A DNA stretch of 64,000 nt from Erythrobacter sp. SG61-1L. GTDB lineage: Bacteria; Pseudomonadota; Alphaproteobacteria; Sphingomonadales; Sphingomonadaceae. Location: NCBI RefSeq assembly GCF_001305965.1, contig NZ_JXQC01000003.1, forward strand, positions 62,001 through 126,000, read 5' to 3'. The translations under genes and the position numbers were made by a program. Positions 1 to 8,244 of this stretch are shown here, piece by piece (positions within the stretch are counted from its first letter, which is position 1; each line of letters opens with the position of its first letter). The notes under the pieces were generated by a model that ran no database searches, had not been told where the DNA came from, and was given only the letters and a program-made list of their open reading frames with translations.

Positions 1-1061
1 CGCAGCAGCAGATCCTCGAGAATATCAGCAGCCTGGGCACCAACACGCTCGACGTCTATCCGGGCAAGAGTTTCGGCGACATGCGATCCAGCCGGATCGA
101 GACATTGGTTCCGGCCGACGCGGAAGCGCTGGAAAGCCAGCCCTTCGTGGACAGCGTGACCCCGTCTGTTTCCAGCAATGTCACTGCCCGTTTCGGCAAT
201 GTCGCCGCCACGGCGCAGGTGAGCGGGGTGGGCGAAGGCTATTTCCGGGTGAAGGGGCTGGATATCGTCCAGGGCAGCCTGTTCAATGCCGCCAGCGTGA
301 AGCAGCGCGCGCAAGACGCCGTGATCGACGAGGATACGCGCGACACTTTGTTCGTGAACGGCGAGGAACCCATCGGGCGGATCGTGATGCTGGGCAATGT
401 CCCCGTCCGCGTGATCGGCGTGATCGAAACCAGCCAGTCCGGGCCGATGAACAGCGACAGCCTGAAGTTCTTCGTGCCCTATACTACGGTGATGACGCGG
501 ATGCTGGGCCAGACCTATCTCAGCAGCGTCACCGTGCGTATCGTGGACGATGCGGACATGTCGGCTGCGCAGGCGGCGGTCGAACGCCTGATGGCCATGC
601 GCCACGGCACGACGGACTTCTTCATCCGCAACACTGACGACATCCGCGAAACCATTACCAGCACGACGCAGACGATGACCCTGCTGATCGCGGCAATTGC
701 GGTGATCTCCCTCATCGTCGGCGGGATCGGGGTGATGAACATCATGCTGGTTTCGGTCACCGAACGCACCAGCGAGATCGGGGTGCGCATGGCCGTTGGC
801 GCGCGCCAGTCTGACATCCTGCAGCAGTTCCTGATCGAGGCCGTTCTGGTCTGCCTGCTGGGCGGGGTGATCGGCGTGCTGCTCGCGCTGGGCATCGGTG
901 CCGTCTTCAGCTGGAGCGGTGCGAGCTTCCCGATGGTGTTCTCCACCATCTCCATCGTGCTGGCTTTCGCCTGTTCGACCCTGATCGGCGTCGCCTTCGG
1001 CTTCCTGCCCGCTCGCAGCGCGGCTCGCCTCGATCCGGTCGATGCGCTTTCCAGGGATTGA
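1..1061 (+). CDS. MacB-like ABC transporter permease (5' truncated by window)
   Basis: The reading frame is open from base 3, so the start lies upstream of the window. The visible part is the periplasmic MacB domain followed by the FtsX permease domain. Three hydrophobic segments are visible, beginning at [40 protein letters not shown] and [19 protein letters not shown]. The cytoplasmic coupling signature [15 protein letters not shown] and the C-terminal tail [14 protein letters not shown] are typical of MacB and LolC-type permeases. MacB permeases power tripartite export of peptides, siderophores or drugs, working with a membrane fusion protein and an outer-membrane channel. The outer-membrane factor gene begins 3 bp downstream, which supports a tripartite pump operon. 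Any ATPase domain and the MacA partner would lie upstream, so I cannot tell whether this is a full MacB or a permease-only subunit. The substrate is unknown. Confidence 0.88.
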   Translation, partial: QQQILENISSLGTNTLDVYPGKSFGDMRSSRIETLVPADAEALESQPFVDSVTPSVSSNVTARFGNVAATAQVSGVGEGYFRVKGLDIVQGSLFNAASVKQRAQDAVIDEDTRDTLFVNGEEPIGRIVMLGNVPVRVIGVIETSQSGPMNSDSLKFFVPYTTVMTRMLGQTYLSSVTVRIVDDADMSAAQAAVERLMAMRHGTTDFFIRNTDDIRETITSTTQTMTLLIAAIAVISLIVGGIGVMNIMLVSVTERTSEIGVRMAVGARQSDILQQFLIEAVLVCLLGGVIGVLLALGIGAVFSWSGASFPMVFSTISIVLAFACSTLIGVAFGFLPARSAARLDPVDALSRD

Positions 1062-1064
1062 ACC

Positions 1065-2489
1065 ATGTCATTGACCGCCACACCCACGATCATCCGCCAC
1101 AAGCTGCCGCTGACTGTATGTCTCGCGGCCCTGCTGGTGAGCACGAGCGGCTGTGCCTCGATTGCCCGCAGTACATATTCCGCGCCGCAATTGCCGGTCG
1201 AAGCAGCATGGCAACAGGCCGCAAGCGGACCAATCGCCCGGCAGACCGGGCCGTGGTGGGACGAGTTCGGCGATGCCGAGCTTTCCGCCCTGGTGGATCG
1301 TGTGCTGGAACAGAACGCGGACCTTGCCGCCGCAGGCATTCGCTTGCGGCAGGCCCGCATGTCGGCCCGCCTTGCGGCCAGCCAGATGCTTCCCACGCTG
1401 GGTACCAGTGCCTCCACCGGTGCATCGCATGAACTGGACGGTTCGGCATCGTGGAATGAAAGCTCCTCGGCTTCGCTCGGTGCCTCGTGGGAAGTGGACC
1501 TGTTCGGCAGGCTCGATGCAGAGCGCGATGCCGCACATTGGGAAGCGGCGGCGAGCGAACGCGATCTGGCCGCCACGCGCCTTTCGCTCGTCGGCACAAC
1601 GGTGAGTGCATGGTGGCAACTTGCCTATGCCAATGAACGGATCGCGATCAGCGAGCGGACCCTTTCCTATTCGCGCAAGAAGCTCGAACTCGTGCAGAAG
1701 CAGTTCGATGCCGGTGCCGTGCCGCGGCTGGATCTGCGCGAGGCGGAGCAGACTGTCGCCTCGCAGGAAGCCTCCCTTTCGCAACTTGAGCAAAGCCGCG
1801 CTGAAACTCGCAACGCGCTGGCTGCCCTGCTCGGCAGGCAGGTCTATGACGGCCCGGAACGGACCGAACTGCCCCACGCGGATTTGCCTTCCGTCGATGC
1901 AGGAGTGCCCGCCGAATTGCTCGCCCGCAGGCCGGACCTTTCCGCTTCCGAATTGCGGCTGCGCAAGGCGCTGGCGAGTTCAGACGCAACGGCGGCGAGC
2001 TATTACCCCAAGCTCAGCCTGACAGGTTCGCTTGGGACAGCCAGTAGCAGCTTGCTGTCTATCCTCAGCAACCCCGTGGCCAGTCTGGGTGCCGCTCTGT
2101 CCCTGCCGACACTCAATCCTGACCGTATCCGGCTGGGTACGGGCATCGCGCGCGCGGATTACGAGGCCGCCGTCCAGCAGTTCCGGCAGGATTTCTACGA
2201 TGCCCTGCGCGATACGGCGAATGCCCTTTCGGCGCGCCAGCATTATCAGCAGCAGGGTGAAGCCCTCCAGCGGTCGCTGGATGCGGCGAAGGATGCGGAA
2301 GGCCTCTACGCTCGTCAGCATGCTGCCGGGGCCGTCGCCTTGCGGAGCTGGATCGACGCGCTGGAGCGCCTGCGCAGCGCCGAGAGCAGCGTGAGCGAAA
2401 ACCGGCTCAACCAGCTCAACGCCCAAGTCGCGCTCTATCAGGCGCTTGGTGGCGGTGCCGTGATGCCGCCTGAAAATGCCGACCAGTGA
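1065..2489 (+). CDS. NodT-family outer-membrane efflux lipoprotein (TolC-like)
   Basis: This 474-residue protein is a TolC-superfamily outer-membrane channel for the adjacent MacB-like permease. A signal peptide ends in a lipobox, TSGC, with the lipidated Cys near residue 30. Two OEP repeats follow, each with long alpha-helical segments. The motif ARRPDLSASELRLRKA is the usual NodT/OprM signature (RRPDI..AE..L). Length fits the family (450-500 residues). The ATG lies 3 bp after the permease stop and has AGGGA about 6 bp upstream, so the two are translationally linked. The role is to form the exit duct across the outer membrane. Which substrate is exported cannot be read from the sequence. Confidence 0.92.
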   Translation: MSLTATPTIIRHKLPLTVCLAALLVSTSGCASIARSTYSAPQLPVEAAWQQAASGPIARQTGPWWDEFGDAELSALVDRVLEQNADLAAAGIRLRQARMSARLAASQMLPTLGTSASTGASHELDGSASWNESSSASLGASWEVDLFGRLDAERDAAHWEAAASERDLAATRLSLVGTTVSAWWQLAYANERIAISERTLSYSRKKLELVQKQFDAGAVPRLDLREAEQTVASQEASLSQLEQSRAETRNALAALLGRQVYDGPERTELPHADLPSVDAGVPAELLARRPDLSASELRLRKALASSDATAASYYPKLSLTGSLGTASSSLLSILSNPVASLGAALSLPTLNPDRIRLGTGIARADYEAAVQQFRQDFYDALRDTANALSARQHYQQQGEALQRSLDAAKDAEGLYARQHAAGAVALRSWIDALERLRSAESSVSENRLNQLNAQVALYQALGGGAVMPPENADQ

Positions 2490-2539
2490 TTTCCCGCCTC
2501 GTTCCCCCCTTTTCGAGGCACTGCACAAGGAGTGAAACA

Positions 2540-2905
2540 ATGCGCAACTTCCTGGCCCCGCTCTTCGCGGCGGCACTTCTGACCATTGCCCCGCAGGCGC
2601 TTCAGGCCCAACCGAAGCCGGCTGAACCGCCGCGCAAGGAAGGACAGGCCAAGCCCCAACCCCAGCCCACGCAGAAGCCGGCGGCAAAGAAGGAGGCGCC
2701 GAAACAAGGGCCTTCATCCAAAAGCCCCTATGGCGAATGGAAGAGCGCGTGGGGCAAGGCCCCGCCGGCTCCTCCCAAGCATTGGACCAAGACGAATGAC
2801 TGGCATCGCCACGTCCGCGCCTGCCAGCAGCGCTACAAGTCCTATAACGCCAAGACCGACACTTATCGCACGCAGTCGGGCAAGCGGCCCCGCTGCAAGC
2901 TCTGA
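2540..2905 (+). CDS. small secreted BA14K-like protein
   Basis: The protein has 121 residues. I chose the ATG at 2540 because AAGGAG sits 5 bp upstream and a clean signal peptide begins there (MRNFLAPLFAAALLTIAPQA, then LQAQ). The mature part starts with a long stretch rich in Pro, Lys, Gln and Ala. It ends in a conserved module containing HVRACQQRYKSYNAKTDTY and a final RPRCKL. That module, with two cysteines around a Y-x-S-Y-x-x-x-T core, resembles the BA14K-like family, first described as a Brucella immunoreactive and lectin-like antigen. It follows the efflux genes by 50 bp and may be cotranscribed. The function is unknown. The family match is from motif memory only. Confidence 0.6.
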   Translation: MRNFLAPLFAAALLTIAPQALQAQPKPAEPPRKEGQAKPQPQPTQKPAAKKEAPKQGPSSKSPYGEWKSAWGKAPPAPPKHWTKTNDWHRHVRACQQRYKSYNAKTDTYRTQSGKRPRCKL

Positions 2906-3074
2906 TTTTTTGGTGATGGCCCGGCCGAACGAAGGGTCAGGCTGATTGACCGCTGACGGGCCTGCCTTTCGCCTGGAGCGGGGGCAGGTTCCAGTTCGGC
3001 GCAGATGTTGGCCTCGAACTGATTGTCAGGGATCGCGGGCAGTCTGGCCCGGCCTCGCGCTGCGGAGCTTCCCT

Positions 3075-3095
3075 TATAATCCCTACTATGGTAGG
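3075..3095 (+). promoter_or_regulatory. -10 element and overlapping operator upstream of dioxygenase gene
   Basis: A perfect TATAAT at 3075-3080 is followed by the inverted repeat CCTAC-TATG-GTAGG at 3082-3095, 26 bp before the dioxygenase start. A start of transcription about 7 bp after the -10 would fall inside the palindrome, as expected for a repressor site. A related element, CTA-N3-TGGTAG on the reverse strand, lies at 4732-4747 beside the MarR gene. No convincing -35 is visible. Confidence 0.5.
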
Positions 3096-3121
3096 CAATA
3101 CCAACTATAGAGGATTCCGGG

Positions 3122-4075
3122 GTGAAGATGGCGTTGAAGTGCGAACCGATTCTGGAGAAGTTCGGGGCAGAGTGTTCCGGGCTGGACCTGACGAAGCCAC
3201 TCTCCGCTGAGGAAGTGCAGCAGGTGATCGACGCCATGTCGCAATATGGTGTCTGCGTCTTCCGGGACACTGGCATGAACGACGAACAGCACGTCCAGTT
3301 CAGCCGCAATTTCGGCTATCTGGAACGTGTTCCGAAGCGGGAGGGCAGCAAGTTTCGCTTGCCTCATCGTGAACTGTTCGATGCATCCAACCTCAATGCG
3401 GAAGGCGAGATCACGCAGGATCCGGCCGCGATCCAGTATCGCAAGGGTGATCGCCTGTGGCACACCGACAGTGCCTTCATGGAAAAGCGGACGTCCTATT
3501 CTCTGCTGCTGGCGCATGAAGTCCCGGCAGAGGGTGGGGAGACCGGCTTTGCCGATGCCCGTAGCGCCTATGACGATCTGGACGAAGAGACCAAGGCACT
3601 GATCGAAGGCAAGGTGGGCATCAATTCTCTGTGGTGGAGCCGCAAGCAGGCCGGCGCGGAAATCTCGGAAGAGGAGATCAACGACCGGTTCAAGGCCCGC
3701 CATCCGATCGTACACACCCATGCCGGGTCTGGCCGCAAGTCCCTGTTCATCGCGGCGCATACGATGGACATCGAAGGGATGGACAAGGAAGAAGGGCGCG
3801 CCCTGATCAGGCGGTTGATTGAGCATACAACCCAGCCGCGCTACACCTTCTATGTCACCTGGAAACCCGGCGATCTGGTGATCTGGGACAATCTGTGCAG
3901 CATGCACCGCGGCGGAGATTTCGATGCTGCCCGGTACAAGCGCGACATGCGCCGGACCACTGTGCGCGAAGGCACCGAACCGTTCAGCGTGGATCTCGAC
4001 GATCCCTATACGGACCTGTTCTCCCGCGCGCCCAAAGTGGTGGACATTCAGCAGGCCCGCACGGACGGGGCCTGA
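3122..4075 (+). CDS. TauD/TfdA-family Fe(II)/2-oxoglutarate dioxygenase
   Basis: This 317-residue enzyme belongs to the TauD/TfdA superfamily, which couples decarboxylation of 2-oxoglutarate to hydroxylation of a co-substrate. The facial triad is visible: WHTDSAF supplies His114 and Asp116, and the distal His is near residue 262 in CSMHRGG. The 2-oxoglutarate-binding Arg follows in RDMRRTTV. The segment THAGSGRKSLFIAAH and its surroundings resemble TfdA, which acts on 2,4-dichlorophenoxyacetate, more than TauD. An ether- or ester-type acid is therefore a reasonable substrate guess, but it is inference. I chose the GTG at 3122 because AGAGGA lies 7 bp upstream; the ATG at 3128 is an alternative. 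A MarR repressor gene is convergent downstream, and shared palindromes suggest it controls this gene. Confidence 0.88.
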   Translation: MKMALKCEPILEKFGAECSGLDLTKPLSAEEVQQVIDAMSQYGVCVFRDTGMNDEQHVQFSRNFGYLERVPKREGSKFRLPHRELFDASNLNAEGEITQDPAAIQYRKGDRLWHTDSAFMEKRTSYSLLLAHEVPAEGGETGFADARSAYDDLDEETKALIEGKVGINSLWWSRKQAGAEISEEEINDRFKARHPIVHTHAGSGRKSLFIAAHTMDIEGMDKEEGRALIRRLIEHTTQPRYTFYVTWKPGDLVIWDNLCSMHRGGDFDAARYKRDMRRTTVREGTEPFSVDLDDPYTDLFSRAPKVVDIQQARTDGA

Positions 4076-4105
4076 TCGCGGGAGAACCTGGGCGGGCGCG
4101 ATCCC

Positions 4106-4624
4106 TCAGCGGATCGCGGCCTCGAAGATCTTCTGCAGCATGGCGGTGCAGCGAGGCAGATCTTCGTCCGAAAGGCCGGAGAGCAGGGCGGTTCTCTCCC
4201 GATCCAGCGTCGGCTGAATGTGCGCCACCACATCGTCGCCGGCCTTGGTCAGCCGGAGCAGCTTCGACCTTTTGTCTGCCGGGTTGTTCTCGCGCGTGAT
4301 CAGTCCGTCGCGCTCCATGCTTTCCACGACACGGACTAGCGTTGGCCACTGGACCCGCGCGCGATGGGCGATGTCCGACATGGTGGCGGGCTGTTCAGCG
4401 AAGGCGATGGCGAACAGCACCTGCCAGCGCGCGCGGCTCTGGCCCGTTTCCTGACGTAACAAATTGTCGATTCGGTACATCCAGTTGCGCGCTGCAAGAA
4501 CGAGCAGGCGCGACGTGCGAAACTCGAGGTCAAGGCGCGAGCCTACGGGGTAATACTCGTTATAATGGTCGCTCCAGGCATCAAAATCGTCTGCGCTGCC
4601 TGCGTCGCTTTCGGTCATAGTCAA
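4106..4624 (-). CDS. MarR-family transcriptional regulator
   Basis: This 172-residue protein has the MarR winged-helix fold. The recognition region ATMSDIAHRARVQWPTLVRV is followed by a beta-wing with the family signature DKRSKLLRLTKAG. An N-terminal extension of about 25 residues, rich in Asp and Tyr, precedes the dimerisation helices. The gene is convergent with the dioxygenase gene (30 bp between stops) and divergent from the TBDR gene at 4850. Inverted repeats upstream of both neighbours (3082-3095 and 4732-4747) share CTA-N3-TGGTAG. This suggests one MarR regulon of dioxygenase, receptor and possibly the downstream dehydrogenase, induced by a small aromatic or carboxylic ligand. The ligand is not identifiable. 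Confidence 0.9.
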   Translation of the reverse strand: MTMTESDAGSADDFDAWSDHYNEYYPVGSRLDLEFRTSRLLVLAARNWMYRIDNLLRQETGQSRARWQVLFAIAFAEQPATMSDIAHRARVQWPTLVRVVESMERDGLITRENNPADKRSKLLRLTKAGDDVVAHIQPTLDRERTALLSGLSDEDLPRCTAMLQKIFEAAIR

Positions 4625-4731
4625 CTACCTCTTCCGCTGCGACGCCCCCGCAGCGCCCTTGAACATTCGTCCCCCCGGACTTTGGCTACGCCAGCGGACG
4701 CATAACCGCAAACGACCAATTTGATGTTGAA

Positions 4732-4747
4732 CTATCTACCACGATAG
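4732..4747. promoter_or_regulatory. inverted repeat, candidate MarR operator
   Basis: CTATC-TACCAC-GATAG has perfect 5-bp arms and lies in the 225-bp divergent region between the MarR gene and the TBDR gene. Read on the reverse strand it contains CTA-N3-TGGTAG, also present in the palindrome at the dioxygenase promoter (3082-3095). I infer it is the MarR autoregulatory and receptor operator. Confidence 0.45.
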
Positions 4748-4849
4748 ATAGATTGTTAAGGCCGAAAAGCGGCACGGCACACAACAAGTGCGACTCACGG
4801 AAAGGGATCGTCTGCAAGATCCCACCGATGAGGGGAGTGGGAGAAGGAT

Positions 4850-7800
4850 ATGACGGGCACTACAGCAAAGTTGCGTCTTGCGTTCGCGTGTTCGACGGCG
4901 ATTGCCATTGTGGCAGCGGCGTCACCAGCCATGGCGCAGACATCTTCAGGCGACGAAGCAGAGCCGCAGGCTCAGGACATCGTCGTCACCGGCTCGCGCA
5001 TCGTCAGGCGCGATTATGAAGCGAACAGCCCCATCGTATCGGTGGGCGAGGATTTGCTGAAGGCGACAGGTACTGCCGCCATCGAAACCAGCCTGAACAA
5101 GCTGCCCGCTTTCACTCCGGTACAGACGCCTTCGCTGGGTGGCGACATCCAGCCCACTGCAACTAACACTCCGGGCGCGGCAACCGTTTCGCTGCGCGGC
5201 CTGGGCACCAACCGCAACCTGGTGCTGGTCGACGGGCGTCGTGCTACGCCGGCCAACGCACTTGGCGTGGTCGACATCAACACGATACCGGCTGCTGCGA
5301 TCGATCGTGTCGAAATCATCACCGGCGGCGCATCGGCAACCTATGGTGCTGACGCGGTCGGCGGCGTCGTGAACTTCATCCTCAAGAAGAACTTCCAGGG
5401 GCTCGATCTCGATGCGCAGATCGGCACCACCGAACGTGGCGACGGCACGGAATACACCATCAGCGGCATCATGGGCGCAAATTTCGACGATGGTCGGGGC
5501 AATGTGACTTTCGGCCTGTCGATGAACGATCGCCGTTCCGCCGCCCAGGCAGAACGCGAATGGTTCCAGGAAGTGTGGTCCGATCCACGCTTCACCGGCA
5601 CGGAATTTTTCCCGGATTTCTCGGGCTTCCAGCCCTATGGCGGGATTAATCCCACGCAGGGTTCCTATGACGCGATATTCGGCGCGGGTGCGGTGGCAAC
5701 CGGCTCTCGCCTGTATTTCAATGAAGACGGCACTGCCTTCACCGGCTTCTTCCAGAGCCCTCCGGGCGGCGTTTCCCGCTTCAAGGGCGACACATCCGGG
5801 CCGAAATGGAAAGAGCAGGCCGATGGCACGCTCGGCCAGAACTTCCTCGATGGCTTCGTCCAGCTGCCGTTGTCGCGCTATAACGTTTACGCTCGCGGCA
5901 ATTACGAGATCAACGACTGGATCGGCGTATTCGGGCAGGGAACCTTCACCCATGTCACGACCAACACTGTCCAGCAGCCTTCGCCCTCGGTGAATGGCTG
6001 GTCGGCCTTCGTGCCGGCCGCCAGCGAAGTTCCAACGGAACTGCGTTCGATCCTCGACAGTCGCGTCATCCCGATCGGCACGCCGGATTCGATCCGCGAC
6101 CTGCTGCATTGCGATCCCTCGGCAGTGGCCGGGGCCGCCGGTTCCGGGGCGAGCTGCGACTGGCAGCTGACCTATTACCTCAATTATGCGAACCGCGAAT
6201 CCAAGACCGAGGTGATGACCTATAACCTCGTCGCGGGCCTTGAAGGCAGCATTCCGGGCAGTGACTGGACCTGGGAACTCTATGCATCGCGCGGTCAGTC
6301 GCAGACCACGTCGCTGATCACCGGTACGGCTTCGCTCGAGCGGTTCCGTGCGGTGATCGGTTCGCCCAATTGGGGCGCGGGCTTCAAATCGACTGGCAAT
6401 TCCGCATTTGGCGGCTTTGGTGCCTCCACTGCCACCTGCACCAGCGGGTTCGATCCGTTCGATGTCGACCAGGTCGTCTCGCAGGACTGCATCGAGGCGG
6501 TTTCCGCCAATCTGCAGAACAAGGCCACGATGGAACAGACGGTGTTCGAATTCAACGCGCAGGGCGGGTTGTTCGAACTGCCGGCAGGGCAACTGCGTGC
6601 GGCCATCGGCGCCAGCCACCGCAAGAACAGCTATGATTTCATCAACGATACGCTGACCACGCAGGGTCGTTCGTTCAAGGATCAGGCAATCGGCATCTAC
6701 CCGAGCGGTAATTCATCGGGCGAGATCGAAGTGGATGAATTCTACGGCGAATTGCTGATTCCGGTTCTGGCGGATGTGCCGGGCATCAAGAAATTCGAGC
6801 TAAATCTCGGCGCGCGTTCGTCCGATTACAACACCACCGGCAACAGCTTCACCTGGAAGGCGATGGCCGATTGGGAAGTGACCGACTGGTTGCGTCTGCG
6901 TGGCGGGTTCAACAAGGCGGTGCGCGCACCGAACATTGCCGAACTCTACCTCGCTCCGCAGCAGACCTTCACTGCAGCGGGCGGCGGCGACGTTTGCCGT
7001 CGGAACAACACGCTGGGCTGGTCCGCCAACCCGGGCAAGAACTCGAACGCGGCCAATGTCGAAGCGGTCTGTCGCATCCTGATGGACAAGTCGATCGCGG
7101 GAACGGCCGATACGTTCTATTCGAACCCGCAATTCTACAACGCGCTCGGCCCGGCATTTGCCTTCCCGACACTGGTCGGCAATCCGGATGTGAAGCCTGA
7201 ATCCGCCAAGACCTGGACTCTGGGTGCTGTGGTCAGTTCGCCCTTCGATGCGGAAATGTTCAATCGCCTGCGTCTGTCGGTCGATTATTACAACATCGCC
7301 GTGGACGATGCGATCGGGCCGCTCACGCTGGATACGGCGCAGCGCTTCTGCTTCGATCCCACTTTCAATCCGGCAATCTCAAGCGATCCGTCTGCTGCTG
7401 CGGCGTCTTCCTTCTGTCAGGCAGTGGGGCGTGTCGCGGGTGATGGTGCGCTGGGCAATGTTCAGGTGACCTATCTGAACAATGGCCGCTTCCGGACTGA
7501 AGGCATCGACGTTCAGCTCGACTGGTCCTTCCCGATCGGCCCGGGCACGTTCAGCCTCAACACGGTGTTCAACTACCTGCTCACCCTCAAGTCGGCGGCA
7601 CTTCCCGCCAGCGCGGGTGCAGCCGGCCAGCTTGTGGAATATGCAGGCACGCTCGGCCCGGCAGGCAGCAACGCCATTGCGGAAAACGGCCTCAATCCGG
7701 GTACCTTCCGCTGGAAGATGCTGAACAACTTCACCTATTCCATCGGCAAGGCCACGATCGGCCTGCAATGGCAGCATCTGCCGGCGGCGAAATCCATCGC

Positions 7801-8059
7801 CTACACGTCGGATCCGAACACGCCCTTCGTCGGTAGCCCGGCCTATGACCTGTTCAATCTGAACGGCAGCTATGCGGTTACGGACAATGTGACGTTCCGC
7901 TTCGGCGTCGACAATCTGTTCGACAAGGCACCGCCGCTTACCGAGTATAATGCCTCGGCAACCGGCCTTGCCAACACCATCGGCGGCTTCCCGATCAACG
8001 CCTATTTCTTCGATCAGATCGGTCGCCGTTTCTATGCCGGGATCAACGCCAAGTTCTGA
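4850..8059 (+). CDS. TonB-dependent outer-membrane receptor
   Basis: The 1,069-residue protein carries a signal peptide (residues about 1-29, ending PAMAQ), a TonB box-like QDIVVTGSR, a plug domain and a large beta-barrel. The plug shows SLRGLGTNRNLVLVDGRR and RVEIITGGASATYGADAVGG, both standard for the family. The chain ends in a Phe-terminated strand (AGINAKF), as outer-membrane barrels do. It imports an unknown ligand using energy from TonB. The start is preceded by GGGAGAAGG. It is followed after 185 bp by a quinohemoprotein dehydrogenase, separated by a strong hairpin. This plug and barrel type is expanded in sphingomonads and is often linked to aromatic or lipid-derived substrates. The ligand cannot be assigned. 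Confidence 0.93.
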   Translation: MTGTTAKLRLAFACSTAIAIVAAASPAMAQTSSGDEAEPQAQDIVVTGSRIVRRDYEANSPIVSVGEDLLKATGTAAIETSLNKLPAFTPVQTPSLGGDIQPTATNTPGAATVSLRGLGTNRNLVLVDGRRATPANALGVVDINTIPAAAIDRVEIITGGASATYGADAVGGVVNFILKKNFQGLDLDAQIGTTERGDGTEYTISGIMGANFDDGRGNVTFGLSMNDRRSAAQAEREWFQEVWSDPRFTGTEFFPDFSGFQPYGGINPTQGSYDAIFGAGAVATGSRLYFNEDGTAFTGFFQSPPGGVSRFKGDTSGPKWKEQADGTLGQNFLDGFVQLPLSRYNVYARGNYEINDWIGVFGQGTFTHVTTNTVQQPSPSVNGWSAFVPAASEVPTELRSILDSRVIPIGTPDSIRDLLHCDPSAVAGAAGSGASCDWQLTYYLNYANRESKTEVMTYNLVAGLEGSIPGSDWTWELYASRGQSQTTSLITGTASLERFRAVIGSPNWGAGFKSTGNSAFGGFGASTATCTSGFDPFDVDQVVSQDCIEAVSANLQNKATMEQTVFEFNAQGGLFELPAGQLRAAIGASHRKNSYDFINDTLTTQGRSFKDQAIGIYPSGNSSGEIEVDEFYGELLIPVLADVPGIKKFELNLGARSSDYNTTGNSFTWKAMADWEVTDWLRLRGGFNKAVRAPNIAELYLAPQQTFTAAGGGDVCRRNNTLGWSANPGKNSNAANVEAVCRILMDKSIAGTADTFYSNPQFYNALGPAFAFPTLVGNPDVKPESAKTWTLGAVVSSPFDAEMFNRLRLSVDYYNIAVDDAIGPLTLDTAQRFCFDPTFNPAISSDPSAAAASSFCQAVGRVAGDGALGNVQVTYLNNGRFRTEGIDVQLDWSFPIGPGTFSLNTVFNYLLTLKSAALPASAGAAGQLVEYAGTLGPAGSNAIAENGLNPGTFRWKMLNNFTYSIGKATIGLQWQHLPAAKSIAYTSDPNTPFVGSPAYDLFNLNGSYAVTDNVTFRFGVDNLFDKAPPLTEYNASATGLANTIGGFPINAYFFDQIGRRFYAGINAKF

Positions 8060-8076
8060 CCTGGCGTTACCCTGGA

Positions 8077-8120
8077 TGTGGGGCTCCACAGCAAAATCCT
8101 CCCGGAGCCCCACACCCTTA
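8077..8120 (+). terminator. probable terminator hairpin after TBDR
   Basis: An 11-bp perfect stem, TGTGGGGCTCC at 8077-8087 paired with GGAGCCCCACA at 8104-8114, begins 18 bp after the TBDR stop. The tail CCCTTAATTC is only weakly T-rich, so termination may be partial. Confidence 0.6.
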
Positions 8121-8244
8121 ATTCAGTCAGGCAGGCAGTGACACTGCGATGAGGCATCGCGGGCGCATCGAAAGGGCGTCTGCGATGGCTGCCGTCCGGG
8201 GGCGGCGCGCGTCCATTGCCTGCGATTATCGCGGAGTAACGCTT

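Noticed and set aside
3122-4075. TauD/TfdA dioxygenase as the missing PhnY/TmpA partner of the HD oxygenase
   Set aside because: It is 44 kb away, lacks the PhnF-type operator, sits in a MarR module, and resembles TfdA rather than PhyH- or TmpA-type hydroxylases.
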